Both the position numbers and the translations under genes were made by a program. The notes beneath the pieces were generated by a model. That model ran no database searches. It saw nothing but the letters and a program-made list of their open reading frames with translations, and had not been told where the DNA came from. Below, piece after piece: positions 37,027 through 48,793 of a DNA stretch of 64,000 bases. How positions within the stretch are numbered: the stretch's first letter is position 1; every line of letters starts with the position of its first letter. The DNA is taken from assembly GCF_003073045.1 (NCBI RefSeq), contig NC_037600.1, forward strand, positions 12,202,758-12,266,757. The letters are read 5' to 3'. Origin of the DNA: Pomacea canaliculata (lineage: Eukaryota > Mollusca > Gastropoda > Architaenioglossa > Ampullariidae).

Positions 37027-40000
37027 TTAGTCATTCTGAAGAGTGGCATATTCAAAGTGCTGTCTGTTTTTCCTCAGGATACCAACAGTCAGCAAGAACA
37101 CCAGCCCACCAGCTATGTACATGGCAGGATACAGCACATATAGGGCACCTGGGGAAAGAAGATCAGGAAAGCAAGCTGATTCAAAGAAAGAGACATTTAT
37201 GAACATGGAAAAGAGGTATCACTTGTACATGACTGTCTGAACATTGCATCACTAACCATCCCACTTTTAAATAGAGGCCATGTTTTACTTCTCTATATGG
37301 TATGACTGCTTCTGTACAGGTTGTGTCAGCATTCTTCAGGCAGAAATTGTTAGTGGAGGATGTGCATAAAGAGCTGACACTTTCTGCAATTTGACAGATG
37401 TTTTTACTGCTAACATTGCAATCATTCAGTGAATTCTGACATTCCATTCTCTCCAACAGTTTCAGCAAGTTTCTGTGATATTGGTATATGAAGTCAGATT
37501 AGTTGTTCCTTAAGATGTGATTAAATGTAGCAATGAGTGTATAAAGCATCACAGTATTTTTGTCCGCTTTGTATAAGAACTATTTTTGTAATTTCCTATT
37601 TTACTGAGCATCATAAGCAGTTAGCTATATCATGTAGACATAATATTTTCATTGTCCTTTCCAGATGTGTATTTAGACAGCAGCCATTTTAAAATGTAAA
37701 ATCTTTTATTCTCACCTCTCAAAGCATCTGACATGTTGTATCCATTATTTTCAAACAGTTGCTGGATAGGGGGTACCAACAGAGGTACACATCCCCCAAT
37801 GTTGGTGATGACAAAAAGATAGACAGCTATGGCAGTTGTCTTAAATTTTGACCCAACCAACTCCACCAGCACCGCCAGGGCTACCCCTACCCACATCTCA
37901 CCTGTGTGTGTAAAGAGCACCACCTTTACTTTATTCCAAAGTTTTCCCATGGTTTGGCTTAGCTTAGACTTCCATGACCTCATGGGTCAATTATGCATTC
38001 TTATATTTCAGTTGACCTTAGTTATCATTTGTTTGATGCTTGTTTTATCAAATGCAAGCAGAGTCACTGAAGTTGACAGGCAAGAAGAAAGTTATATGTC
38101 CAATCTTACAGCAACTAAAAACAAAACCCAAATAAAAGCCAGTATTAGAGCAAATGGTATTAATTTTTAAGGTATTAATAATTAATGTTTAGTTTCAATA
38201 AATATTTATGGCAAAATATTTTGAGTGTACATTTCTATGATCAAAGATGCTTGAAGAATTTTTCTCTTTGTAAATGATGGAATACTATTGTTACTCTTTT
38301 AAAGATGACAACGCAAGAATGAAAGTGAATCATTAATTAGTTGTACAGGTACTGAAGAAGATTACAGCATGGAGTAAAATAAATGGTGAAAGTGTTGACA
38401 GAACCAAGAGCAGACAAACTAGAAACAAGGCAAAATAATGAAAGGAACTATGCTGGTTGAAAGCAAACAGTACAGCAACTACAAACTGAGGACTCACCAA
38501 TAATGTATGTTGGAATCTGCATGCTGAATGAGACAGGGGCCTTAAATAACAGAGTTGCTGCAGCAAATGGAGCAGCAACAAGCTGAAAAAGAAAAATCAT
38601 TCTCAGCAAGTGTCTGAAATCAGGATCCCTTGCCCCACCCCTCCTCATAGCTTCTAACATTTCAGGAAAATCAGGAGGTTTTTTTTTTCCTTTTTAAGAA
38701 GCCGTACCTTGATGTTATCAGTGTCAAAACCATCCCTCCCCTCCCCCCAAAAAAAGAAAAAGCAAAAATAGTCCAAAATTTTACTTTTAATCCACTAGTT
38801 TTTAGTACAAAATTAAAAATGATCTTAACAATATTTTCATTCATTTTCCAACACTACATCCCAGGTAAAATCAACCCAACAATGAACTGATACACCCACC
38901 CACGACACATTCAGTCAACCACAAATACCTGACTGGCTGTCAAAACCAAAACCCGTGAGATAGGTCCGAGCTTGTTGACCCACACATCAGATATTTTTCC
39001 ACCAAGAATCACACCAAGACTGCCTCCCACAAGTGGTACCCAGGACATGAAGGCACCAATCTGTTCTTTGCTCTCACCAACAGCTTCAAAGTAAGGCTGA
39101 GAGTTGTAGGCCCACACATAACCAGCTGATTTAAAAAAAAAAAATAAAAGCATATTTGTGGTTTGTGATAAGGTGGAAACTGTAGGAAATGAAAGCATGT
39201 TCTTTAGCTAATGCAGTAGGTAAATTGTATGAAATGAACAATTTATTTAACTTTTCCCTTACAGTTTGCACCTGCAAATGCGAATGTCTTCATAGCTCTA
39301 GGTTAATTGCATCGATACACACTTGTACTGAACGAGTTAAGTTTTAGTTTATGACTAATCTAACTTCAGGCAAGAAGTCAGATTCAGTCTAGCATGAAGT
39401 ACTCTATCTGAAACCTAAATACCCATGGAATCAAAGTGTCTGTATTACCACAAAGTAACAACATCTAAACCAAAACACAAAATCCAAACTAAATGAATCC
39501 TCTGGGCTTGTGTAAGTACGGTAGTGCACAGTGATAATCATAGCTGCCTAGTTTCAAGGTGCTTGTAAAGCAGCTATGTTGAAACTGAACAAATGTTATA
39601 TGACCTAAAACTAATATCAATTTTGACATTTATGATCTTACTCCTAGCATTCTAAACACAACCCAGTTAACCTCCATGGTGTTAACCCCAAGCATTTCTT
39701 GGGTTCAGAATGTTATGTAAAATCAGTCAACCCCAAATGTTACTGAAACTTGATTAGACCAGATCCTGCATTAATCCCTAGTACAGCTGAGGGCAATGTT
39801 CTGCTGTCACTGAGTGACAATGCTTTTGTATGTTCGGTTTTTTTTTCCTATCATATCATTAACAAAGTTAAAAACATCTTCATTTCCTAAAGAAGATCCT
39901 TACCAGCATTTCTCAAAGACCCTCCCAAGCACAAAAGTATAAGAGAGGGTTGTGAGAACATCCGTAGAGTGCGACAGAGTTTTTGACAAGGCGACATTTC

Positions 40001-43000
40001 TAAGACGCTGTCATGACTGTTAGGGGCGTCCTCTTTTGAAGAAGCAAATGATGTGCGCTGTGGCTCTCTAACACTCAAGAAAATCAAGATCGCTAGGATT
40101 ATGCCTGGCATTCCAGAAATGTAAAATGCCCATCTCCAGCCCTGTTTTGAGGCAGAAACAAAAAATATCACACATGGTAAAACACTACAAAAGAAGTACT
40201 GCATCCACAAATGTTTCAAAATTTCTGTATTTTAACATGCAGAAACCCTCAAATACGGTGGCATCTTGGCATTCAAGTGCAATCCATTATGGAAGGCTGG
40301 TCAAATGCCGATCACATTGAGTGCTCAGCACTATTTTCCCATAAATAGGGTATATGTATTTAGTTGCAGCACTCGTCAATAACTACTTTGTATTTTATAG
40401 TACAGCATTTGTGAAAAAGGGGTTTGTTTCAATTAAATAGACTCATTACAGTTCTATAAACTTAAAACTAAAAACTTCAACTGAAAATTTGTTATCACTT
40501 TTACTCCTTTCTCAACATATATTTTTTTTTAATGGCCTTCTTTTTTATCAGTATAGTCATTTTCATCAGATTTACCAGGCTGTACTGAATGACTAATTCT
40601 GACACACCTATGTTACTCCCATAATTCAATAACAGCTCTTATTGTTCTCTTCTTTCCTTCAATTAGAGCACTAGAAAGTTTCTTGGGTGCGATGATGACT
40701 GTGTGGCATAGGTATGTGTGACATACATAGAGATACACTGGCACAACACAATAACTGTCATGGTCTAGAAAGTACTGCAAGGTTACTAACAACTGGTAGC
40801 TACGTTAAGACAGCATAAAACTTACCATATCCTTCACATAATCTGCTAGACTCAAGAGCATGTCACTGTCAAACCTGTTGGTTAATGTTGGCAAGAGTGA
40901 TGAAGTTTCCCAGAACAAAAGCAAGGCTGTAGCCTGTGTAGATGCCCAGATTGTAGATGCTGACTGTAATTCCACGTTGACTAGGGGGAAGTAGTCAGTC
41001 AGGATGCTGATGGCAAATGGTGTGCACCCAGCCTCTCTACCATTCCCACATGTGCACACACACACCAACAGACAAAATAACAAAAGGGAGCCCCACAAAA
41101 CCTTCACAGCGCATGACAACAGATGGCTTTCATTCTGTCCCAATCTGTATCTAACGAAGTGAAAGGGTGAAGGTACCAAAGCCTTGTGTCTGTAGGAACA
41201 GTGAAGGTGTAAGTGGTTCGCTATATCTATATGGAAGGTGAGGTTTAATTGTCTTCTTCAGCAATCTTTTGCGTTTTACCTGACAGTTACTCAAACTCAA
41301 AGCTGACGAGTAGGTGGGAAAAGTTTTCCAGTCATAAACTTTATCCAACAACTTCTCTTTCAAAACTGTGTACACTAAATAGCAGGCTAAAGTAACTGTC
41401 CTAAGTATAAAAAAAATAGGTGTTATTATTGGAGTTAAAAATACTCATGCTGTCTTGGAAATATAAAAGTCCTGTTCAAATCCAAACTGAATGATTCTTT
41501 CCTACCACCTTATTTTACAATTACATCCATCCATTCTCTCCACATGCAAGCAGACACGCATGCATACATTCATATAGCTGAATGTACCCTCATACAAATA
41601 TAATGCCATGCTTCAAACATGACACTTCCATCGGTACCATACAGCAATCCTTTTTCTTACAGGCTACAACAATGAAAGCTGAAATCTTGTAGACTGACCC
41701 CATTCCCAAAAGGACGCGAAGCACCACCAGCTGCCAGTACTCTGTGACCAGCCCAGTCAGGGACGTCATACGGCGGACCAGAAGAACAGGCAGACTGCCA
41801 GCATGTTTTTGCGATTGAATGTGTCAGCAGCGAAACCAACCAAAATTCCCATGAAAGTGTAATCCAGAATGAAGATGGGACCAGCGAGGATCTGATATTC
41901 CAGTCCCTGACCATTGTAGTCCCATGCACACGCTGGCACACCTGCTGTATTTGTTATGTTTAAGCAGCTGAAACCAGAATGTGAAAAAAAAAAAGACATC
42001 TTTCAGATAAGTGTACAGCCATGTTGTGTAACCAGGCTAAATACATGACGAAAGAAGACATTTTAACATCTGTACAGCATGCTAGAGAAAAGTAAAGGGA
42101 TAGGGTGCAGGTACAGATTTCAAGAAAACCTGAATTTTTTGTGGCTACACATCCAAAACTATGTCTACTTATTTGCCAGCCTCTAAACACACCAAAGATT
42201 ATTCAGTAGAATATAAAAAAAATGTAGTTTGTGCTAGGTGGTTTTTATGGTGGCTTACTTCGCCACCTACTCACTATTGAATCCTTTAAGCATGCACTGA
42301 AAATGCACCTCTTCTGTAAATAGTACTCCTAACACCCTTACACACAATACTAGTCCTTTTCACACCCTTCCTTTTGCTATATTTGTTACCCTCAGTTCTT
42401 GTCCTTGTTATTTAGTTTCTCTCATATGTTGTTTTCCTGTCCCTTGGTGCTATGTTTTGCTCTTGTTCTTAGATGCTAAGAGCATGCCCTTAGGAGTGTA
42501 AGTATGCGCTTTACAAATTTTACATTTATTATTATTATTTTTGACTATACATGTTGAACATGAGTCTTATAAAGAGTTAAACCTGTCTTTAGAAGTCATG
42601 TTGCACTTGACACCCAAAGTTTCCTTTGCACTTAATGTTGTATTGAGGAAGCAGGCCATGTTGCCAAACTTGAGGTCATGGGCAACTGATCTGATGGTGA
42701 TGGCCAACATGTAACGGTCCAGCTGGTTCAACAGGTAGGCCAAAAGCAATAAAAGCAGGACATAGCTGGGATAGCTGAAGACCACCTTGCACCATGGTTT
42801 CTGGTCACCTGCAAAATAAGACAACAGTCAGGCAGATCTGAATTGTTGTTGCGGCCCCATGCTCCTCGAGGAGTAACAAGAAATTAAAACTAAAGATGTA
42901 GATCTGAAGCATCCCACACCTAAATCAAATGCATGATCATACTAATGCCCCATGTTTCCAAGAGGTATCTCTGTTGACAGATTGATCTTAAATCACTTTT

Positions 43001-43927
43001 TAATTTTTTTAAGTTTAATATTGATGACCTGAAAATATAGTTTAATTTAATTCAAGTTTTGATGCAATAATAATTTAAGAAGCATGTCATCCTGTTTTTG
43101 AAAATTAACTTTTGAGCAAGGGCTATAACATCAGCAAAAACAATGACAAAAATTTTGTTTACATATTCATCAGAAGAATAATATATGCAACCAACAAAAT
43201 GCATCAAACAATCTCTCATGTGTGATACTAAAAAATAACTGTAAAAACTCATCAAGAAATCTTTGGAAATGCAAAATGCAGGCTGTCTGAACCAATAATA
43301 ATAGGATTTGTATAGCGCATTTCCCCACCAGGAGGCAAGCTTGATGCGCTTCACAAGAGACCAGAAGCAGTGGGCCATCCATGTGATGTAGATATCACAA
43401 TCAAGTACAAACAAGCACAACATACATACACGAACATGTACTGGTTAACAATACAAGAATATGAGGGAACACAGAAGTATGGGGAAGAAAGAACAGTATG
43501 GATGGGTCATAGTAGGTGTTTCTGAAAGAGATATGTTTTAAATCCAGATTGGAAGGCATGTACTGACTCCGCTGTGTGATGAGAAGGAGGCAGGCCATTC
43601 CAAATACTGGCACTGGAGAAGGAGGAGAAAAAGAGAGAGAAAGCCAGCATGGACCAAGCAAACTGACCTGTGAGGCTGGTATGACAAGTTCAGATAGATT
43701 GGGACAAGATCAAGAAGAACACAACAGCAAAGCAAACAAGTGTTATATTAACTAGGACCGCGAAAGACAAGCATGAGACACATAAGCTCTGTCAAGCATA
43801 TACCACTGGATATAAGTCTCCTGGTTTCTTCTACATCATCATCTTTTCCATCTGAAGATTCTTTATCCTCATCGTTAACAGCACTTGTGCCAGCTCTAGT
43901 TGTTTTTGTTGCCCTACGGCTGACCAT
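37027..43927 (-). CDS. Spinster-like major facilitator superfamily transporter, 9 exons
   Basis: Predicted 12-span membrane carrier of about 536 residues. Exons 5' to 3': 43927-43804, 42808-42583, 41967-41699, 41036-40875, 40141-39904, 39125-38929, 38582-38498, 37901-37716, 37148-37027 (TAA). The soluble acidic N-terminus (SSDGKDDDVEET) is followed by LLAYLLNQLDRYMLAI, the first span with the MFS N-x-x-DR signature. Next come GFAADTFNRKNML (MFS motif A, D-x3-RK), LLGMGEAGCTPFA, GITVSIYNLGIYTGYSLAF, GWRWAFYISGMPG and REP, as in the spinster family. Later spans are in the last four exons. Two conserved exons each lack one base: near 41766-41773 (WSA...MTSLTG) and in a five-C run at 40984-40988 (FP...SQRGI). 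Restoring one base in each makes the total divisible by three and all phases agree. Spinster relatives move sphingosine-1-phosphate or lysophospholipids; the substrate here is unknown. Confidence 0.88.
39690..39760 (+). repeat. Dispersed repeat, copy 2
   Basis: Second copy of the repeat at 24636-24745. It shares TCAGAATGTTATGTAAAATC and the CCCAAGCAT/CTTGGG palindrome, although block order differs slightly. It lies in an intron of the MFS gene. Confidence 0.45.
42241..42540 (+). mobile_element. LINE 3' end, copy A, in an MFS-gene intron
   Basis: Starts within ACTATTGAATCCTTTAAGCA, runs through ACTCCTAACACCCTTACACA and CTTAGGAGTGTAAG, and ends in TTTACAAATTTTACATTTATT with an ATT tail. The reverse complements of 46131-46640 and 47940-48270 share these blocks, so the three are copies of one LINE family. 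It lies antisense to the host gene. Confidence 0.7.
43290..43735. repeat. Interspersed repeat in the first MFS intron
   Basis: Begins AATAATAATAGGATTTGTATAGCGCATTT, then a GGAGGC/GATGCGCTTCAC block, a layout I associate with abundant mollusc interspersed repeats. A shorter relative is at 23665. Long but uninformative open frames run through it on the minus strand. The extent beyond 43400 is uncertain. Confidence 0.45.
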
Positions 43928-45178
43928 GATTAGATTACTAGCCCACGTTACTCAGTCTCTGTGTTATGAGTTTCAGTGTTCTTAGTGGGTGAAAGAAATG
44001 CTGATACCAGTCAGAAATCCTAAAATGGCTTTAAAAGCTCAGTCACACAAATTTCTGGAGCTATTATTGCACGTTTCTAAAAATTAAAACTGTTCTCAAG
44101 AAACAAATTTAGAAAAATTTTTCAAAAATAGCTATTTGTCATTTAGATGTTTTGTAAAAATGCATACAAGCATTTGGGTGATGGAAGCAAAAGTATAACT
44201 TCAACAAATTTATTTAAAAACAAAATTGATGCTCTAAAATTTTGTAGTGCCGCATATTGCTTTAAAACTGATTATCTGAATAGATTAATTCCTAAAAAGT
44301 CTTTAAATTGAGAAATATGTAGTGCCAATTAAGTGGTCTCTGAATGTTTTGACTTGCAAGAAAAGTTTGCACCCTGGCATTCAGTCAACAATAATTTAAA
44401 ACGCCTTATGATTTCTGTTCTTGCTAGAATAATCGTTGTTATCCATTACGATAGGTTAATTCCTTATTTGATAAACACCAGCTCTAAAATCCGCAAAAGT
44501 AAATTATCACTCATAACAGCAAGAAAAAAAGGCTTGCTCAACACTCCAATATTTCTGAGCTCATTGAAGCTGGTGCAGATAATTCATGGGTTGGTTCAAA
44601 GACATCAAAGCTACTAATGAGCAAAATAACTAATCATTTATTTATCTAAAGCCTGCTGTTTGAATTTTTGTTGTCCTAGCTGAATCCTTGCCTAGAAATC
44701 GCCAGACACATATATATAGTTAACTGAAGGCGTATTAATGTATTGGTAGTGAAAACATGATCGCTAGTTGTCACGTACGTGCGCTATTTTTTTTAAAATG
44801 TACAACCCTATTTTTCTTCTATAACTGCAACACATCTGACACATTGAAGCCACTAGGATAAGCAGATGATGTTTTGTTTCTAGCTGTATCGCACTGGCAC
44901 ATATATAACAATACACATAAACAGAATTTTTGCTGGAGGAGCTGGTTACGCCTACAGAGTTCTCTATTCTATGTGAGAGTGATATCCCTTCGCCTCACCT
45001 ACAGTCTGTCGTCTGCTTGTTTTATCCATGAGTCAAAGTTGAATCTCGGTTGAATTCGGTGTTTCCTGTTAATCTGTGCTTTTTGTTGCGACTTTTACCG
45101 TCGAATAATGATCTTTATCAATCATATGATCTGTTCGACAATTTTGTAGCATCACGTCGAAAAGGAACAATTGATAAT
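43928..45178. other. Spacer 5' of the MFS gene
   Basis: AT-rich with no recognisable exon. It should contain the MFS promoter. I saw no convincing TATA or initiator. Confidence 0.3.
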
Positions 45179-45352
45179 CAGGGCTTCTGCTTACGCAAAA
45201 AATTGCGTACAGTACGCTTTAAAAGTTCGGAGGACCCCTTCAGTTTTCGTTAATGGGGTCCCCTTCAAATTTGGGCGAAGAACAGGGACCCCTTAAAAAT
45301 CTGAAGAAGGGGTACTGGGACCCCAAAGAATTTAGCCTTAGCAGAAGCCCTG
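45179..45352. mobile_element. Small TIR element (MITE) with ATAAT duplication
   Basis: Left end CAGGGCTTCTGCTTACGC and right end AGCAGAAGCCCTG are perfect inverted repeats over 13 bases. They are flanked by ATAAT at 45174-45178 and 45353-45357. The 174-bp body has a repeated GGACCCC/TTAA theme (45230-45320) and no coding capacity. Ends starting CAGGG suggest the hAT group, but the duplication is 5 rather than 8 bases, so the family is open. Confidence 0.75.
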
Positions 45353-45396
45353 ATAATGTAATTGAAGTCTGATTTACAGAAATTATTCTTTCTATA

Positions 45397-45447
45397 CTGC
45401 CTTCTGTAAAGCAGGGAAATGCGCTATATAAATTTCAGGTTTATTAT

Positions 45448-45479
<32 letters not shown>

Positions 45480-45482
45480 GCT
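45397..45482 (+). repeat. Repeat tail ending in (TTG)n microsatellite
   Basis: TCTGTAAAGCAGGGAAATGC, then GCTATATAAATTTCAGGTTT, and a run of about ten TTG units at 45450-45479. A related tail (GATGTAAAGCAGAATGTGCC ... AATGCGCAAAATAAATTATTA) lies at 55095-55150. This pattern is usual for the 3' end of a retroposed element. Confidence 0.55.
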
Positions 45483-46130
45483 AGTTCGGAGGCTTGGTTT
45501 GTCTTGACTCTGCTTTAAGAATGGCTTTCGGCTTACTGAGGGGTGATGAGGCGATGTCTTGTACCACAAAAATTCATGAACTGCATCCAACCAGCGCTTT
45601 TACATTTTACAAAGTCGTTATGTCAGAACATCGAGAATGTTTTTCCTACTGCAATATATTAAAATATACGCCTGTATTTCATAATATTTTACAACCTGAA
45701 ACCTGTAATATTCGTCGGTGATAACAAGTATACGGATTCACCAAATGGAAGTGGTCCATCAAAATCAATGCCGAGATGTCGCCAGGGACCTGCCGGCAAA
45801 TCTGACTGTCAATGGTTCAGCTGCTTGCTTCACACGGAATACAAGAGCTGACTGCGAATCCTACGGCTTCGATTCATTGTTTCGGAAACCACACCTCATT
45901 AATGAGAAGAGCTAAGTTTGTTCATTGAGGTGATGTTTGATCTAGCATGACGAGAAGATGGTCTAAAGGTTGTTTTTCCTGGCTAATACTTCATGCGGAA
46001 AATGTGTGGCTAAAGTCACAAAGGCTAATGAGCAATCCTTGGGATGGATCTGGTTTGTTCAAATTTATGGGCGATGGATGATGATCAGTAATGGTAAAAA
46101 TCTGTTCTTCTAAACACTTAAAGAGGCTCA

Positions 46131-46640
46131 GTAACGAGGACTGAGAGTATCATGATTTAGCAAAAGAAAACGAGCAGGGTAGTAGCAATTAGTGGAAAGG
46201 GGGAAGGGTGTGACAAAGGATGAGCATTGTGTGGACTGTTGTTAGGAGTAATACTCAAGTTACGTTTCCAGTGTACATTTAAAGGATTCAATAGTGGGTA
46301 GGTGGCGGATATAGAAAGGGAGAGATTTTGCTGCACAGTAACTAACAATTCTGTGACCATTTGTTCTGATGACAGGACATGTTAGGAGAGGGTTGTCAGA
46401 CGAGGAGCTGAGCTGTCTAGCTGGAATGTAAGGGAAGAGAAGTTGAGAGAAATAATCAGGACAGGAGCCAGCAAAGAAATTAAAATATAGCACGGACAAT
46501 TGCAAGAACGGATGAGTAGCCAGTGTAAAAACTAACTAGAGGGGTGGTGTGGTCCCGTTTCCTAGCTCTAAGTATCAGACGTGCAGCAGAGTTCTGTACT
46601 TTCTTGCAGTTTGTGAAGACGATATGCATAAAAATAAGCT
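46131..46640 (-). mobile_element. LINE 3' part, copy B
   Basis: Minus-strand reading includes KVQNSAARLILRARKRDHTT, a well-known block near the end of LINE reverse transcriptases. Then, in broken frames, come RIVSYCAAKSLPFYIRHLP and IESFKCTLETYL, which match the usual ORF2 end (S-AAK-WN-LP...FK--LKTYLF). The 3' untranslated part matches copies at 42241 and 47940. Stops and shifts show it is dead. Confidence 0.75.
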
Positions 46641-47939
46641 GGAGCATTGCACTTAGCTTTTTCAATCTTTTTGAAATGTACTTCTTGTGTTCCTGCCAGG
46701 ACCATCACCTATCCTCTTTAGTGAGGCTCGGAAATTTAGGTGGAAGTCAACAAATCGTGATGAGTACTGAGCCGATTCCAAATATGCTCGAAGCTCAGAT
46801 ACATTTACAGGAAATGCTGCTTAATTAAAGCCTTTATCTTTTTACAAACATTTTATATGGATCCATAAAATTCAGCCTGTGGTTGATGAAACAGGCATCA
46901 TTTTAACAGTTTACAGTAAGTCCTCACTTGTGTAGATGTTTCAAAATATCGTGTAAGGCGCGGTCATGATCAACTCGATTTTTGTCAAGAACTTTAATGT
47001 CATCACACACATTTCTTGCTCCTTTTATTCCTTCAGTTACTGTGTGGATAGTGTGCTGGACGATTTCTGCAGCTGAAATAATATCTTTTCTTCCTTCATC
47101 CTGTCAGACTTCGCTTTTTCCATGTTTTTTTTGGTGCTCCATAGAAAATAATATCAAAACTCAGGCGTTTGTACCGGTAAAGCAGCGTTCTCAAATCATC
47201 ATTTTAAATCTCGAAACTTGTTTTTGTAACATCGTTTTTAATAGAAGTTTTGGCTGGTTTCTTTCTTAAATGGAAAGGGATATGGCTGTGTTTCCGAACA
47301 ACTGGAGAGACCGATTTGTCAGTATGAAGAGTGACATAAAAATTCTCGAGTTTCCCAATGCCATAAAAGATTCCCGGATAAGGAACGTGATCATCCGCCT
47401 GATAAATTAAGGTGGCTCAATGTGCAAGATTCCCAAAGCTTCTGCAGTGGTTTTGCACCACAGTAATGGAGCGAAGCCCGGAATAACGAGAAATTCGACT
47501 TTGACTGATGGACGGCCCGCACTCTGGATTGCACTCGTGACAACTCTGTGTGCAAAGATGGGCGGAGATCCATAAAGATTTATTTTCTTGCGACATGCTT
47601 GAACTTCCAGTTCTGGATTCCTCAGACGAGTTTCTAATATCTAAACTAGGACCGATAATGGTATTATTTTTCTCCTAGCTGCAATTAATATTTGAGTGTA
47701 TGAGATGTGGGTTTGATCAGTCAGAGACATATTAGGCAGTTGGGTATTATTTTCTTTTTTATTTGTGCGTGCGTACGTGTGTGGTACGTGTGTAGAAATT
47801 GGTATTTGTCACGAGATGCTCCATTCAGAGGAGGTAGGTGCGTTATAAATATTCCTGATTATTGTCATTATATGGTTCATCAATGTTTAATCAGCTTTCA
47901 TGCTATGAAAAATAATGCTCGTTTAATTTCCTTGAGCAA

Positions 47940-48270
47940 ACATAATAATAATAAATGCAAACTCACACTCCTAAGGAGCTTAGCGCTTAAGAACAAGAAC
48001 TGGACATGGACAACATACGATGGACAGGAAAACAAACTACATATGAATTTTGAAAGAAGAAACACAGTACTGATGATGAGTAAAAACAAATACGGAAAAT
48101 ACGGAAAACGCTAAGAAGAACCTGAGAGGATCGTGATTTTGCATAAGGAAGACGAGAGGGAAGCAGCAATAAGTGGAAAAGGGAGGAAGAGTATGACAAA
48201 GGACTAGCATTGTATGGACTGTTGTTGTTAGTAATAGTTAAAGGATTCAATAGTAGCGGATATGGATAGG
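47940..48270 (-). mobile_element. LINE 3' end, copy C
   Basis: On the minus strand it shares TATTGAATCCTTTAA, the GACAAAGGACTAG/CAATGCTCATCC region and CTCCTAAGG, and ends in an ATT tail (AATAATAATAAATG on the plus strand at 47945). It keeps only the 3' end of the same family as 46131-46640. Confidence 0.65.
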
Positions 48271-48771
48271 TTTGTTCGGATGTATACTTTAGCAAGTTGT
48301 ATTAATCATTGTGTATCGAGTAGAAAGGACAAATTTAACACAAATTTTGCAATTGGCCAATCAAACCAGTTTTGTAGATTTCCTTATCTTAACCTATAGC
48401 TGCGCCACCAAGGCAATATTAAAACTTTCTTTATGAACTTTCTGCAGTTACATAGGAAACAAAAAGATAAAAATAGAGTTCTTTATTTCTGAAAATGTGA
48501 GCAAATGATGTGGTTGTAGATTCTGCAAAAGGATATTTTCAATATTCTTGAAAAATCTAATTGCAGTTTCCATATGGCTGAACGCTTTGGTGATAAAGAT
48601 ACAACATATTGCCTTACACAAGGGTCCTTTTTTCTCGCACAGGCTGGACAGTTTTGCGGTCTTCATATGCCGCTGTGATCATGCACTACCGATCTTAGGC
48701 ACGCAAATGATGTCAGTGAATGCTGTCGCATAAAGAGGCTCTTGCAAGAGAAAATGGCGCCTTTAGAAAAA

Positions 48772-48781
48772 TTTATTTATT
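48772..48781 (-). terminator. Candidate poly(A) signals of the NmrA-like gene
   Basis: Overlapping AATAAA hexamers on the minus strand (TTTATTTATT on the plus strand), 13-22 bases past the stop codon. The 3' UTR would be very short. Confidence 0.5.
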
Positions 48782-48793
48782 TATCCATTTAGT

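Noticed and set aside
41641..41698. Continuation of MFS exon 3 reading VYKISAFIVVAC
   Set aside because: Phases and family sequence show that the exon ends at 41699 (LLGMG joined to EAGCTPFA). The downstream open codons are intron.
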